In this document: in pieces, positions 21,461-34,599 of the stretch | Layout of the letters: each line of letters begins with the position of its first letter | How positions within the stretch are numbered: position 1 is the stretch's first letter | Source: Gnetum montanum | Lineage: Eukaryota; Streptophyta; Gnetopsida; Gnetales; Gnetaceae | Length of the DNA: 64,000 nucleotides | Assembly: GCA_015680685.1 (NCBI GenBank) | Contig: MNCI01027397.1 | Coordinates: forward strand, 19,570-83,569 | Direction of reading: 5' to 3' | Position numbers and translations under genes: made by a program | The notes under the pieces: generated by a model | What the model saw: the letters and a program-made list of their open reading frames with translations, nothing else | The model's database searches: none | Told to the model about the DNA's origin: nothing

Positions 21461-23700
21461 CTATGTTTTAGGCAAGTGAGGGGCTAGCATGCTATGGAGC
21501 TCAGATTATGAAGGGTGGTTGAACTATTGTTGTTGATGCAACTTGATGGGGGAACCTAACTACGAAGGACATTATGGATGCTTGAGAAGGCACTCTAACA
21601 ATGAAAGAGGGCCTTGAACCTATGGGGGTTGAGAGGACCCTTGCACTACTTGAGGGCAAACAAACCATGAATGGCCACTACACCTATTTTGGCTTGTCAT
21701 TAATGTAGATAGTATGCTATTGTTGGACTTGCATCATATAAAGAGCTTATTTCATCCTATGTTGATCCACATCATGGTATCCAAGTAGGTTGCTATGCAT
21801 TCATGGGTTACATTATGAGTTTTCTAAGTATTAAAATATTGACTATGATTTGAAATAGTTGTTTATTAACACATGTTTTCCATGTGTTTGTAAATTTAAT
21901 GACCTTGATAAAGAAAAATCTGATCTAGAAATACTTGAAAAGATGCCCTTGAAAATAATTTTTGTTTGTTGCCATTTGAACAATTCCCAGATGTGATGGA
22001 TCATGCCAGGGATCTTCATTAATGTGTTGCTCTTTGGAAAGATGGTTTAATCCATGTGCTTCATGAGAGGGATTATGTGGGCCTAGAGGAGTAGAAGCCT
22101 AAGGCTTCTAGAATTTTCTTGAGCCCAAAAGGTATATTAGAAAAGGTACTCTTACTTAGTTTAGATGCCTATTTGGTGGCTTTATATTGGTAATAGTATT
22201 TATGTTGATGATCATGCTCATGTTGATGAAAGTACTTGATATTTTTGCTCATGTTTACATTAGTATTTAATACTTGTGTTTCTTTTTTTAGTTCTAGTTT
22301 TGCAAATAAAATAAAGACCTTTCAGGTAATCTATATAGAGTTGGAGAATGTGTGAGAGAGATCCATGTAAGAAAATGTCCATAGCACTCCATTTAGTTAG
22401 AAGTGATTAATGAGTAGGTAGGATTGGTATCTTTCTTTATTATGAGATTGTTTAGCATTTCATAAATGGATGTGATTATCATGGTAAAATGTTACTCTAG
22501 TGAGTAGTGCTTGTTGATGTTTTGAGTTCAAGGGAATGATGTGATTTTGATGATGGAAAATAAATTCATTGTGATACTAGTTTTACTTTCCTAATGTAGG
22601 CTCTATAGTTAAGCATAATGACAAGTTGTCCAAAATAGAGAATGATTTGATGAGGGATTGGATGTATTATGCAGATAGGAATTAGAACATTCATCACTAT
22701 AGAAACTGGAACTTGATCAAGGTCTTTTAGTTATTTATTGAGAGGGTGTTTTGTCAAAGGATTAGATAGAGGAGATTTACCTCTCCACAATGGTTGACAA
22801 TGATTTATAACATCATGACAAGAGGTGTTACCTATAACTTGGCAATCACTTAGATGAGAAGGTGATTAATGAGCTAGAAAATATTAGACTAGTTGATGGT
22901 ATGGACTTAACTAACTCTATGAACTTTAGTTTTTACTATGAGATGTTGTGATGTTCTGTAGAGTTGCTTGCTTATAATGATTATTAGGGGAGGAAGATTC
23001 TTAGTAAGGAGGACTTCCCATGACCATTATGCTAGCATATCACTAACATAATAATGATCCTTCTATCTACTATGGGAGAGCCATTGGATGTAGCATTATC
23101 ACTATAGGAGTATGTAGTTAAGTTCTCCATATTGGATAGTGTGGCATTACCCATGAAATGTTTTGTTTGTGGTCATCTAGTAAAGTTCATGTAGGTCATT
23201 AGGGAATGTGCTATAGCCATATGGAATGGGGGATAGGCCTCAAAGAAAATGCTTTTTCCATCATAGAATGAGTTTTAATGTTTTTCCCTTTGAACACCAA
23301 ATAGATAACCTCATATAGTGGAGTATTACACATTGATGAGATTGATTGAACTTGAGGTTGAATGTTTATTAGCACTATTATGGACTTGAGGAGCTCTTCC
23401 AATGTTAAATGATACTCCTTGAAAGTTGAGATGAGATTAAAAAGAAAGAGATTCATTTATTTTTATTTCATCATAGCAATGATTTAGGATAAGGCTTTGT
23501 CCCCAAACATTGCATCTTTATTTGTTGGTGGTAGAGAGAAAAAAATTTGATGTTAGAACAATTAGTACCATGATATGGTTAAGAGGAGTTATGTTTAGTA
23601 TATCTTGAAAATAAAACTTCTTTTTATTTTGAATAGGCTATTTATTTACTTGTTTCTTCTCTTTGCCTTTATCCTTTATGGTTGTTTCTTTTGGAGATCA
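21461..23700. other. Unassigned, probably decayed retroelement
   Basis: Plus-strand pieces near 21960-22190 read as several dozen plausible residues if frame is shifted, with no family match. The minus-strand 81-codon stretch at 23211-23456 has no recognised motif. I see no repeats or promoter. Confidence 0.3.
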
Positions 23701-24124
23701 GGGGAAGATGTTGATAGGTAGTGTTGGAGTAGGAACTAGGGGTGGTTCTTATAACTTAAGTGAAGAAAAGGATGAGATGGGGAAGGTATAACACAGGGTA
23801 AGATAGGAGGGTAGTCAATAGGATTGGATGACATTGATAAAGGTAACCATATTCTTGGAGAATATGGAGGATAATTGAAAGTGGGAATTGTATGTGAGGA
23901 AGCTTTACTATAGTAAGGTGTCATGTTTATGAAAAATGGAGCTATATGTATATTTTGGGAGACATGTGTATTAGAATCATTTCAAAGTAGATTAATAATG
24001 AAGGGATTTTTGAATTTTGGTGGATTTGAATAGGTGAACAAGGAAACATCATGAATGTTCAAAGGATCTTGAAAGATATGCCTATTTTGGTTTCTAGGCT
24101 TCATTAATGTGTTGAAAATAATCT

Positions 24125-25040
24125 CTCCTTTTTTTGACTAGTACTTGGATTTCATCTTTAAGAGTGTTACAATTATTAGTATCATGTCTTGTAGCCTCAT
24201 GGTGTTAATAATATCTATTAAGATTATATGATTTTATGACAAGTGGATATCCTTTCATCCATTGGGAAGAATTAGTGACCAAAGTTTACAATTTTCTAAA
24301 TCATACCCTTGTCTATTCTAAGACCTATTTTAGGGTAATGTACCATTCTTTTAATAGTATGTTGTACAACTATGTGTAGTTCATAGAAAACTTATGCATT
24401 TTAACCTATTCATAGGTGGTATATTTTTTTATTCTCTATTTGATGAATTTTGTCCAATATCATGGGGCTTAGAATTCATACTCTTATTTTTACCATTGTC
24501 TAATGATGAACTTGATGAAGATTGATATACCAAGGCCATTGTTTACCTTGTGTTTTGACAAAATTTCTCTTTGCCTAATGCTTTGTTGGCCTTGTTGTGG
24601 AAGTTAATGTATTTTGAGGTATTACATTTGATGGTAATCTTCTTGATATATTTTGCTAAAGTGATGATGTCGTGAAGGTTGAGTGGTCTAGAGTAGACTA
24701 ACTTACCTCTAATATAGTCATTAAGAGCTTCCTTGAAAATATTCAATAGTTGATCATTAGTAATGGATGAGTGAGCTTCATCATGGCTAAAGTTCATTTG
24801 GAGATCAACCTAGAGATAGACTCATTGGGAGTCTACTTATTTACTAGAAGATTCTATAGTGTGTTATCTTTGGTGATGTTGTACTTAAATCTTTCCACAA
24901 AGGTTATGAAGAGCTACTTCAAAGAAGTGATGAACCACGAGGAAGGACTTTATACCATTTGAGTGCTTTGCTTATCAATGAGTTTGAAAAGCTCCTTAGA
25001 ATGTTGTGAGGATAGTTAGATAATAACATACATTCACTAG
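24125..25040 (-). pseudogene. Gag of a Tat-type gypsy element
   Basis: Around 24720-24930 the minus strand reads FVERFKYNITKDNTL and TPNESISRLISK with stops between. This matches the plant Tat gag pattern F-x-x-x-F-x-x-N...L-x-x-L...PNESF-x-x-F-x-x-R. A second open stretch of 84 codons (24797-24543) continues in another frame. At about 24135-24225 it reads HHEATRHDTNNCNTLKDEIQ, close to the Tat segment C-x-F-H-x-x-x-GHDT-x-x-C-x-x-LK-x-EI, with a stop where the first Cys codon is expected. It would form the particle. Stops and frameshifts make it a pseudogene. Confidence 0.75.
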
Positions 25041-26375
25041 GGAAGGTAATAACATGGTTTGTGGGATTAGATTTTCCATTCTACTTTGTGAACTTAGGCA
25101 ATAAGACTCTCTTGGGAAGTTGGGTAGGTAGGATCAATGGACTAATGGGATTTACAAGAAGATGGATGATAGAAACTATAGGACTTTCTCCCCATGTAGT
25201 GTTATTGCTTTTTGTGTTTAATCCTTATTGGTCTGTAACTTGGAAGATAGGTCTTGGAGCAAAAGCATTAGTTTAGGTGAAACACTAGGGATACTTGGGA
25301 TAGTAGGATTACTTAGAATGGGGTTATGAGCAGGAAAAACTAGCTAGGAAAGTGCAACAATAGGCATGGAAATGGGTTGTGGAACATTATGCATAGGGAA
25401 TGACTAGGAAGGTGGGAGGAATGGTAGTGGAGCCTACTATTACTAGAATAGTGGTATAAGGGATGATGGTTGAAATAAGTTCAACAACATATTAAGGTTT
25501 TGGACTCATGCATGAGGTGTTAAATTAATAGGGATTGTGCCTGGGAATAAGATATATGTTGGTGGCAATGTGATCGTAAGTGGGACAATAATAGTTAGAG
25601 CACTCGAAATAGGGATAATATGGCTAGTAGTATGGGTAATATGCATGGAGAATTCATTGGTGGAGTTTATAAGCGTAACATACTAAAGGATAGAACTTTT
25701 TTTGGTTATGTGGTGGCTTGATGAAAGAGTTGTGTAGGAAATGAAGGATAAAGGTTTTAATTCTCATCATCACCATGAATGCTGATATAATCACCCTTGC
25801 TATGTTACTCTTGGAGTTGATAACTTATGTTAAAATTGATGTTGGGATGTCCCTTGAGGTAATTGAACATGTTCTATGTTTGTTTGATTTTAGTGCTAGC
25901 TAATGCTTGAATCTCATCTCTAATGGCTACGTATTCTGCTAACACCATTCACTTGAATTAATCTAGCTCAATAAGATGATTAGGATTAGTGAGGAAAGAT
26001 TACAGACCATTATCAACTTCATACATAGCCATCCTTTGTAGTTCATTTTTAAATAATGGGATGTTAAGGCCTCATTTGATACATGAAATTTTGTAATCAT
26101 GTTTGATCATGAATTTCATGAATGCTTAAGCTATTCAAATCTTCATTAGTTTATGGACTTGGGAGGTATGGATGAATCAGATCCTTAATCAGACATGATG
26201 TCAAAAGTATATTATTCACATAATTGGATACAAGGATTAAGTGTGAATGAAAAAACAATATAATATGTATAAAGCCTAATTAAAAACATTGAAAGCATAT
26301 AAAAATTAAATGCTAGAAATGATCTATGAGCTTCTAGGTAGTGGTTTTGTGATACTAGAGAACCTATTGGTCCTT

Positions 26376-26389
26376 CTTCTAATACCAAT
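26376..26389 (-). promoter_or_regulatory. Possible primer binding site
   Basis: The sense strand reads TTGGTATTAGAAGAAGG a few bases from TGTTCTTGC, which could be an LTR edge. It resembles TGGTATCAGAGC with several changes. Weak. Confidence 0.3.
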
Positions 26390-27129
26390 AATGTTCTTGC
26401 AAACTTGTTCTTTCACAACGCTAGAAGAACACATCTACAAATTAGATGATAAATATCTAATCCAAGTTCATAAATGATCTTTGGAATGATGTAACCGTCA
26501 ATATATCAACAATCATAAAACTAAGGGAAATGCATCTCTAGTTGAATATGGATGTAGCTAATTACCAATGATCTAGAAACAATATTGAAATTTGATAGAC
26601 AATTATGAATATTAATGATAAAATCAATAAAACCTAAATGTTGTGAATAAAACCTAAGTGATGTAAGTATAATTATTATGATTAGAAAATTAGAAATGGA
26701 TAGTAAACAAAAGACATATCTGGGAAGAGTTTTGACTTTCATTTTCTAATAAACAAAGGTTCTTCATTCATGAGATAACAAAGTTTGGCTTCCATGATGG
26801 GCCAAAAGGTACAATGATGGGGAATGCAAACTATAGAATAAGATTAATAGAATAGACTTATTTATTAAGCAAACAAGAGGTTTAAATACTAGAATTTAAG
26901 CTTTGGTAGCTTGGAAGAGGAATGGAATGTTTGTCAATGTTGTTTGTGTTGACCTTTTGGTATGTCAAAATCTTGAAAAATGGAGAATTTGGAAAGTATA
27001 TGTGTAAGATTTTATAGAAGCATGATGAGATTAAGATAAGAGCATGTTAGGACCATGATAAGAGTTAAGTTATTAATTTGAAGTGACAAAGTCTTAACTA
27101 AGATTGCAAGAATTTGGGAGAAGTCACAG

Positions 27130-28265
27130 GGATGCATGATGTCTAGAAGTTAAAAGAAGGTGTTCTAGTATTGCTAGGACATTCCAGAAGAACATCAGAT
27201 GTCCGAGTTAGTTTTAGCCTAGATGTCCCAGAAAAACATTAGATTTCCTAATTGTTACTAAGATATCCCAATCAAGATGTCTCATGTAAGAAATCCCAAT
27301 TTAAGTGAGATGTCCCACCTGAAAGCATATGAAAGTTAGTAAGATGTCTTAAGCTCGAATGAGATGTTCCAAATAGCTATTTTCTAGCTGTTGTACAAAC
27401 TCCAATGGTCATTTGACAATGAAAAATGGTATAAAAGGGATGATATATTTATGGAAAAGAACAAGTACTATTCACATGAATATTTCCAACATTATATACA
27501 TTTAGTAAAAAACTTTGTACTTTAATTCTTGATCATTTTCTTGGTTTATGCATTGTATTGAGAGTCTCAAATCAAGGAATCTATAATTAGAGTACATTCT
27601 CTCCTTGTTCTCTATTTCCTTTATTTTTAAGCCCTATATGGTTGATGTACTTCTTGTAGAAGGAATTCTTAATCTTGTTGGGATGTTGAGGGGTTATGCG
27701 TATTTCTAAGTCAAAACACTCAAAGTAGAGCTCAAGATATTGTAAAGGTTGTGGAATCCTTGAAATGACATTTCGAGCTTGTTGGAACCTTATGGGTTTG
27801 GGTGTGTTTCTATGTGAAAATACCCATTTCGGATGTGTAAGACCTTGTAGGAGCATGATGAGATCAAGATAAGAGCATGTTGGGACTAAGATGAGAGTTG
27901 AGTTATCCATATGAAGTAATAAAGTCTCAACCAAGATTGCAAGAATTTGGGAGAAGTCACAAGGATGCACAAGGTTTAGAATTCAAAAGAAGGTATTTTA
28001 GTGTTTGCTAAGACATCCTAGAAGAATAGTAGACATCCTAGTTGCAAAGCTTAGTTCCAAGCTAGAAATTCTAGAAAAACATTAGATGTTCCAATTTTTG
28101 TTAAGACATCCTTGTCAAGACATCTCATGTGAGACATTCCAATTTAAGTGAGAAATACCACTTGCAAGCATCTAAAAGTTAATAAGATATCTCAAGCTCA
28201 AACAAGATGTCCCACATACAAGCATCTAAAATTCAATAAGATGTCTCAAGCTTAAATAAGACGTT
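27130..28265. promoter_or_regulatory. Two decayed AGATGTCT-type clusters
   Basis: Clusters at about 27190-27370 and 28010-28265 contain AGATGTCC, AGATGTCT, AGACATCC and similar, one per LTR half. The variants lean toward AGATGTCCC. Confidence 0.5.
27430..27437 (+). promoter_or_regulatory. TATA box, first half of the duplicated solo LTR
   Basis: GGTATAAAAGGG lies just downstream of the motif cluster. The second half has CTATAAATGAG at 28326-28334. Confidence 0.5.
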
Positions 28266-28924
28266 TGAACTAGCTATTTTCTAATCATTGTATGGACTTT
28301 AATGATCATTTGACAATGAGAAAGGCTATAAATGAGATGATATATTTATGGAAAAGAATGAGCACTATTTACATGAATATTTCTAACATTGTATACATCT
28401 AGTAAAATACTTTGTACTTTCATTCTTGATCATTTTCTTGATTTTTAAATGGTATTGAGAGCCTCAAAGTAAGCAATGTATATTTAGAGTACATTGTCTC
28501 CTTGATATTTCTTTCCTTCATTTTTAAGTCCTTTGGGGTTAATGTGCTTTTTGCAGAAGGCATCCTTGAGCTTGTTGGAACCTTAAGGTGTTAGGTATGT
28601 TTCTAAATGAGAATACCCCAAGAAGAGCTTAAGATATTGTAAAGGTTGTGAGATCCTTGAAACCATGTTTTAAGCTTGTTGGGAACTTGTGGGATTAGGT
28701 GTGTTTTTGTGCGAAAAAATCCCTTATGGAGCTCAAACTTTGTGAAGGTTTTGATGTCCTTGGAATCACATTTTTGAAGAAACAAAGTTCGAAGGTATGC
28801 AAGGACTCTACCCTTTGAGTGTGGGTGTACCCAAGTTGGGGAACCACATACATCTATTTGTAGGTTTGATTTTAATTGGTGGAACTTATTCATTCTTCCT
28901 TCTCAGTTCTCAATCTTCAGTTTG

Positions 28925-30302
28925 AAGCTATTTTAGGGTTAAAATAGAGTCATTTTCATGAACTATCTTGTAGCTAATGCTAGTATTATAGGTGTAATAG
29001 GATGACAGTGGAGCATGAAAGTGATGTAGTTGATGCATGTGCTCATGCTTTAGATCTTTCAAAATTTAAAAAGTTTTTTTGGATTTCAAAAAATTATCCT
29101 TACATTTGTGTTTGAGCTTGGTATTGATAGGGTCAAGGTTTTTAAAATTCTTTTGAAGTTAAGTGAAGTTGACTTCAATTTTATTTTTTGAAATTCAAAA
29201 TGCATGCAAGATAAGTGAGACTGGTGATGTAGGATGGTGTCAACATCACTTATAGCAGCACTAGTACACATCTTCTACCTTTAAATTGTTATTCTAAAGT
29301 TCCAATATCTACTATTGACACATAAAATAAAATAAAACATGTCATGATGATGCCAAATGGATGCTAGAGACCTCATAGGATTGAAAAGTGATATTGGAAA
29401 CTGAACCTAATGTTTTCCTCTATAGGTGATGCTAGTAGGTGATGCTAATGTTGGTGTTAACATCATCCAATATCATCTAGATGTAGGGTGTAGTTTGTCC
29501 TTTTAAACTACCCTAAAATCGATTAAAATTGATGTTCAATGCCTTGGGGTTGATGTGAGCTAGTCATGAATAGGCTGTTGGGGCTAAAATTATAGTCAAG
29601 AGTGAGTTTTTGATGCATGTTACAAGGATCACACTAATAGGTATCACTTGGTAACACTTAGATAAAATTTATTATCTCATGCCTCCTTAAGCTATTGAAA
29701 TGATAAAAACTAATATCTATCACCTTAAGATTAATGTAGACTAGTCAGTGGAGATTTAATAGAGGTAAAACTAGATCCAAGAGACAAATTTTGATGTGAT
29801 GACGTAGTGGTGACATTAATACTAGGTCCTTGAAAGGTATTCCTACTTATGATCCACCATATGATCATTAGTTTTGGTGCTTCTAATAGTTTTAGAAATA
29901 CAAGGATAACACTTTGACATTTTAATGTTTCCAAAATTTTCAAAAGTGCCAAAACTGACATTGGTATAATGGATCTTAATTGGAAACATCTTCTGAGGGC
30001 TTGCATGAGCCCAAAAGATGACTTATGTTGATGCTTTTAAGGCCATTTTGATAACCCAAGTGGATGTAATGATGTTGAAACCACACTTTTCCTAGTTATG
30101 AAAATACTAAAGAAGTTGGTACAACATCTACCTTTAACAATTTTTTTTTAATTTTGTCTAAAAAATTCTTTATAATCTTTTGAATTTAGTAAGTCATGCA
30201 TTTGGCTAAAATTTTACAAGTTTTATTTAGAAGAGTTATAAACATTTAATGATTAATATGTTAAATATCTCAATTGTTAAAGAGTAAATAAGACTGCTAT
30301 GT
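28925..30302. other. Unassigned sequence
   Basis: AT-rich with many TGATG/CATCA words (29230-29620). Minus-strand open stretches of up to 96 codons show no domain. I see no repeats with defined ends. Confidence 0.3.
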
Positions 30303-31104
30303 TGATGAGCATTGATGCATCCTATGATGTGTTAATGCATATGTGTTGACCAAGTTTAGTCTTTTACCTATATAAACATGTGCACCATTTGCATTTATGG
30401 CATTCTTGATCATTCTAGTAGCCAAATGTTTGTAGTCTTCTTCCATAGGACTCAACCAAATTTTCCTTTATGTGCCTGCAGTATGGATAGAATTGATTAA
30501 ATGGAAGTTTATTTGAGTGAATGATGTACCTGGATACTTTGACATTTTGAAAATAAAATTGAGATTAATTCCCCTCATTACAATACTTAGAATAGCTTAA
30601 CTTTTTTTTAGGAAATTATTTTAGGTTGCATTTTACTTTTTAATGCTTAAATAATTAATATTTCATCATCACATAAGTATGACCACTTTGAACATAAAAT
30701 ATTAATGTTTGGTAATTCTAGTAATGGATACTTGGTACATTTAGTAGTAACCATTTGGTAACCTAGCAATGTTAGTATAAGTTCAAGATGCAAACTAAGA
30801 GAGGAAACAAATGCTTTATGCTTATGATAGTTTAGATTACTCTTCATTCCATAGCTAGTTAGAAATTAATATTTTAATCATAAAAGTAAGAAAAAATGAT
30901 AAAAATAAAAATATCTTACACCTTGATCATACTTAACCATATCCATTGAGCCACATAAGTGGTGATCGGTAAGCTAATGATCAATAATATCACACTTAAT
31001 TATATAGAATACTATTAGCTTAACATTCAAGAAAATTCAACTTGATCGCATGTACATGCTTGTGATTTGTATGGTTGGGTGTAGGGGACTCCCACCACTT
31101 ATCA
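30303..31104 (+). repeat. 5' LTR of E1
   Basis: It starts TGATGAGCATTGATGC and ends CTCCCACCACTTATCA. It aligns with 58498-59236, for example around TACCTATATAAA, CACTTTGAACATAAAATATT and GATTACTCTT. The 3' end shares GGTTGGGTGTAGGGG with the inverted ends of LTRs A, B, C and D. The TATA box is at 30369-30376. Confidence 0.88.
30369..30376 (+). promoter_or_regulatory. TATA box of E1 5' LTR
   Basis: ACCTATATAAACATG; the 3' LTR has ACCTATATAAATG at 58590-58600. Confidence 0.55.
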
Positions 31105-31124
31105 TTGGGATTGTTGCTTGGTAT
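31105..31124 (+). promoter_or_regulatory. Primer binding site of E1
   Basis: TTGGGATTGTTGCTTGGTAT directly follows the LTR. It is a decayed form of the tRNA-Asp-type site. Confidence 0.6.
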
Positions 31125-32084
31125 ACACTATGTGCTAAGTGTTTTAGATAATTAAATTATACAAAGATAATTTTAAGAAGATAACAAACTATCATTAAAA
31201 AATAGTAACATTTTATTCCATGCATACTATAATAACAAACTAAAGATGTCTTCCTCTCATAGGGCTGATTCCCCCACCTATGGATGATAATACAAGACCT
31301 CATGATAGATCTAGAAGAACCTAGGTGAAGTACCCCAACAACTCAAGGTGCTATACATCCATTCAGATCCATACCATCTAGAATTTGCTTTTGTTATTCA
31401 CTACGATGAGTAGTTGCAATGGAGAAACCTAGAAGGTAACATTATATTGTCACTTGATTATGCCATTCCATTAATTCTCATGACAACATTAATGAATTTG
31501 GGACATAAAGCAACCTAGATTACCAAATGACAACTCACTTCTTCAGAGATTATCAACCTACAGAAGCCCAACTTTGAAAAGGCAAACTCATGGAGGCCTA
31601 CTATGAAGCCTCCAATGTTCAAAAGGGTTTCAATCATACTAGCATTGTAGTTAGATAAGGAGATTGAATATCCATTAGGTGAATCTCAACACCAAGGTCC
31701 TCCTTTGTTCAATAAAGATAATGTGATCCACCAATGATTATGTTCAATCTTGATAAGTAATGAAGACAAGGGGAGAGCTTAACCTAGAACTAGGGGAACC
31801 TCAAGGATAAGGTCTCATAGTCACTAAGTAAGAGAAAAACCAAGGTACTAGAGAAGGAAAGTAATGTAATAGAACTCTTCTAGCTCTTTATTCTTACCAA
31901 GAAAGAAGGTATAGTAGGTCATACCATAAGAGACATGGCCATAATAGGGACCAAAATGAATAATATGCTTATGATAAACCATTACTATGAGGATTATGAT
32001 CAATATCAATGAGGTAGTTCACATCCTCATCAAGCATCATAGAAATAGCTAGATCAAATGACTTGATATAAGAAATATCTCTAA
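31125..32084 (+). other. Leader and gag head of E1
   Basis: No clear domain. Plus-strand pieces near 31970-32030 include YYEDYDQYQ, perhaps the gag N-terminus. Stops are dense. Confidence 0.35.
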
Positions 32085-32600
32085 GTTTTACGAAGGCGAC
32101 AATACTAATCCATAGCAATGTCTACAAGTCTTCCATGATTTTGGTGCTATGTAGAATATCAAAAATGACTTGTGGAAGGTTAAATTATTTCCTAAAATAC
32201 TAATAAATGAAGCTAAAAGTTAATACCAATCCTTGAAACTAGAATCTATTCACAGATGGAGTATAAAGCTAGAGGTATTCAATGATAAGCATCAAATGTA
32301 CTCTAGGGTGTTCAAACTTGAGGAAATAGATTCAATGGTGAAAACAAGACAACCATAAATTCCTTGATGTGACCTTAAGAAGATATTATTCCTTGCAACA
32401 TTGATGCCAAACCCATGATTTCTCTCAGTGGGAGCAACTTCACCACATTATAGATGAGCTCAGAAACAAAACTAGGAAAACTCTTAGGGTCTATGTCCAA
32501 GTGAATTCATAAAACATATGGATTCATCAAATCCAAAGGCTGATCAAGTACCAAAGAAAGAAAAGAAGTTAAAGAAAAGGGAAAGAGTATAGAAGTATAA
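32085..32600 (+). pseudogene. Gag of E1
   Basis: Plus-strand pieces align with the gag of element AB: a segment ending LWKVKLFPKILINEAKS followed by YQSLKLESIHRWS and EVFNDKHQMYSRV. AB has KVWYRSLTPNSIRQWF and NEKYQTYARV in the same order. Further on, a shifted frame gives CQTHDFSQWEQLHHIIDELR, matching CPSHGFSKERKIFHIIDGLQ in AB. The product is the gypsy capsid core. At least two frameshifts and several stops make it inactive. This homology ties E1 and AB together. Confidence 0.8.
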
Positions 32601-33702
32601 CAAGAATACCTCCTTCCACAAAAAGAGATCCATTTTCATGACATAGAGGAGAAGCACCATTGGAGAAGGTTATGTAACAAAAGAATTTATTAATCAAAAA
32701 GTCCATTATTAAAATTTTAGCTAAGGCAAACAAAAGGTAAGACTCTCATGATGAGAAGTTCCAAACAACATTGAAGATTATGAAGGAGAAAATAGAATAA
32801 TAGAGGTCCAAGGATAGAGATAGAAGAAGAAAGATGGATAGAAAGAAGGACTATTACCATAAAAAGGGAAGGTTACAACAATGTAAGAGGTTGTAGACTT
32901 TGAATCAGAAGATGAATGAGGCGACATATACCAATGTGAACATTTAAAGGGTTATTTCCTAATTTTATTATAGATACAAGAGTTTGGAATGTATGCCTTA
33001 AAGTTAAAATTCATCAAAAGATAAGTACCTAGGAGATTTCCTTATCCTCAAGGCAACTACAGGCAATGGTTTCACTAATAGTAATAATACCCAAGTGACA
33101 TCGCACCTTAGCCTTAAGACTACTATTAGTAATGACATAACTTGCAGTCATAGGGAATGCCACCACTATGGTAGCAATACCCTTACCAATAGCTAGATCT
33201 TTATGGGTACTATATTTAACTACTAGCATTACCAAGTGGCTTTCCTATTCACACATATTTCCATCATTATTATTCTTATAAATATTATGGACCTATCACT
33301 CCATGAGCTAAATCTTATTCGACATGTATTCCTTACCACTCACAATACCATGCATCCCATGCCTAAACTCCTTTGCTACTTGCATCACTTGTGTAAGTTG
33401 AAATATCTCCATAGCCTCGGTAGTGAAATGCCACTAGAGTTAGGAATCTTTAGGTGGATGATAATTCAAGTGGTTGTAAGTGTAAATCTCAAAAGATGTT
33501 GTTCTTCTAACTTAAAAATCCACCAAAACCATTGTAGGTAATTGTGTTTGGGGATTTCTCTTAAGCTATTCAAGGAATTCTTATCAAGCTTCATTTAAAT
33601 CAAAGAACTCCAAATATCCAAAGTTTCATGCTAACCCATAGAACTAAAAATTGGATAAAGGTAGGACACCTTCCTAGGAAAAGAGTTGATCTTTGAAGTC
33701 TC

Positions 33703-34065
33703 TTGATTTATTTACAAATCATAGGAAATGACTCATGTAAGGCTTTATTAGACTTGGGTTTTGATGTAAATTTGATTTCCCAAGAGATGTACAAGACATT
33801 GAACTTACATTTAGCTAAGAAATGTAATATGAAGTTAGATCTTGTAGATCAATCCATTACTATTCTATTGGGATTGATAGAGGACATTGTAACCACCATT
33901 AGTGAGTGGCATCTTTGATAGATTTTCTAGTAATCTATGTGGACACTTGTAAGGGGAACCTCTCAATCATTATGGGGAGGGTTTGACCAAGTATAATTAA
34001 TGTCAAGTTAGAGATCAAAGATATTTCCTTGAAAGTCTCTAGGAAAAATGAATTTTGTAAGATAG
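33703..34065 (+). pseudogene. Retropepsin of E1
   Basis: An open stretch of 71 codons (33703-33918) contains CKALLDLGFDVNLISQEMY. The family form is ALLDLGASVNLI, so Asp-Leu-Gly is kept and the following Ala-Ser is changed. After a stop and frame change, DFLVIYVDTC, LSIIMGRV and IINVKLEIKDISLKVSRKN follow, the normal end of the Athila/Tat protease (SIILGRPFL...INA-x-x-D). The role was polyprotein cleavage. It is dead by frameshift. Confidence 0.85.
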
Positions 34066-34379
34066 AGAAGAAGAGTGTTTCATGCACTGTATACAATCAA
34101 ATAGGATGCAACTACACACAGAAGGTATGGATAATCAAAATAATAACCATCATAACATGCAAAATATAGTCTGAATCTATAAGTGTCCAAAGGTATGTGT
34201 ACATAGTAACTACAAAATAAGAAGATACATAGTAGTTGCCTATAGATAGAAGATCCAGTTCTATAGTTTGCATGGAACTAGCAGAGCTCCTCACAAGTGT
34301 ATACATAGATAAGATGGATGAAATGGAGTAAATTAGATACTAATGCATTGATTTAGAAATAGTAGAGAATTAGAGTTTG

Positions 34380-34565
34380 ATTAGGAAGAGCTGAAAGTTC
34401 TAGAAAACTCTAAACTAGAGCCCTTCAAACTAAAAATATTACCAAAATCTTTACAATATGTGTTCATATATAATAAAAAAAATGTTAATTATAAATTTCA
34501 ATCTCACTAAGGAATAGAAAGAGAAGCTATTTTAATTAGTCAAAACATGGTTAGAAGCCTTTTCT
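34380..34565 (+). pseudogene. Start of E1 reverse transcriptase region
   Basis: The plus strand reads KLEPFKLKILPKSLQYVFIY, the Athila/Tat segment (ELKPLPSHLKYVFL) before the RT fingers, then IEREAILISQN in place of the QE-x-KL-x-x-VL segment. The region stops near AFAW-SYDEI, where element F begins. The rest of RT is at 49146 onward. Confidence 0.7.
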
Positions 34566-34599
34566 TATGGTGAAGATTCCAATGCTCCAAGACCAAAAT

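Larger units (their letters stand above)
23700..26390 (-). mobile_element. Gypsy element fragment with gag and possible primer site
   Basis: The minus strand runs from a possible LTR and primer site at about 26376-26392, through a long leader, to gag (25040-24700), a CCHC-like segment (24220-24140) and a Pro/Ser/Tyr-rich segment (23925-23736). No protease or RT was found below 23700. Gag wording is of plant Tat type. The primer-site match is only approximate, so the 5' end is uncertain. Confidence 0.55.
26947..28919 (+). repeat. Ty1/copia solo LTR with internal tandem duplication
   Basis: It starts TGTTGACCTTTTGG, the same terminus as the LTR at 61637 and the inverted end of element H, and ends CTCAATCTTCA. 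It is flanked on both sides by GTTTG (26942-26946 and 28920-28924), a perfect 5-bp target duplication, with no primer site or purine tract next to it. That is a solo LTR. Inside, the segment starting at about 27005 repeats from about 27840, so U3, TATA box and part of R/U5 are present twice. This explains the 1973-bp length against about 1450 bp in element H. Confidence 0.88.
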
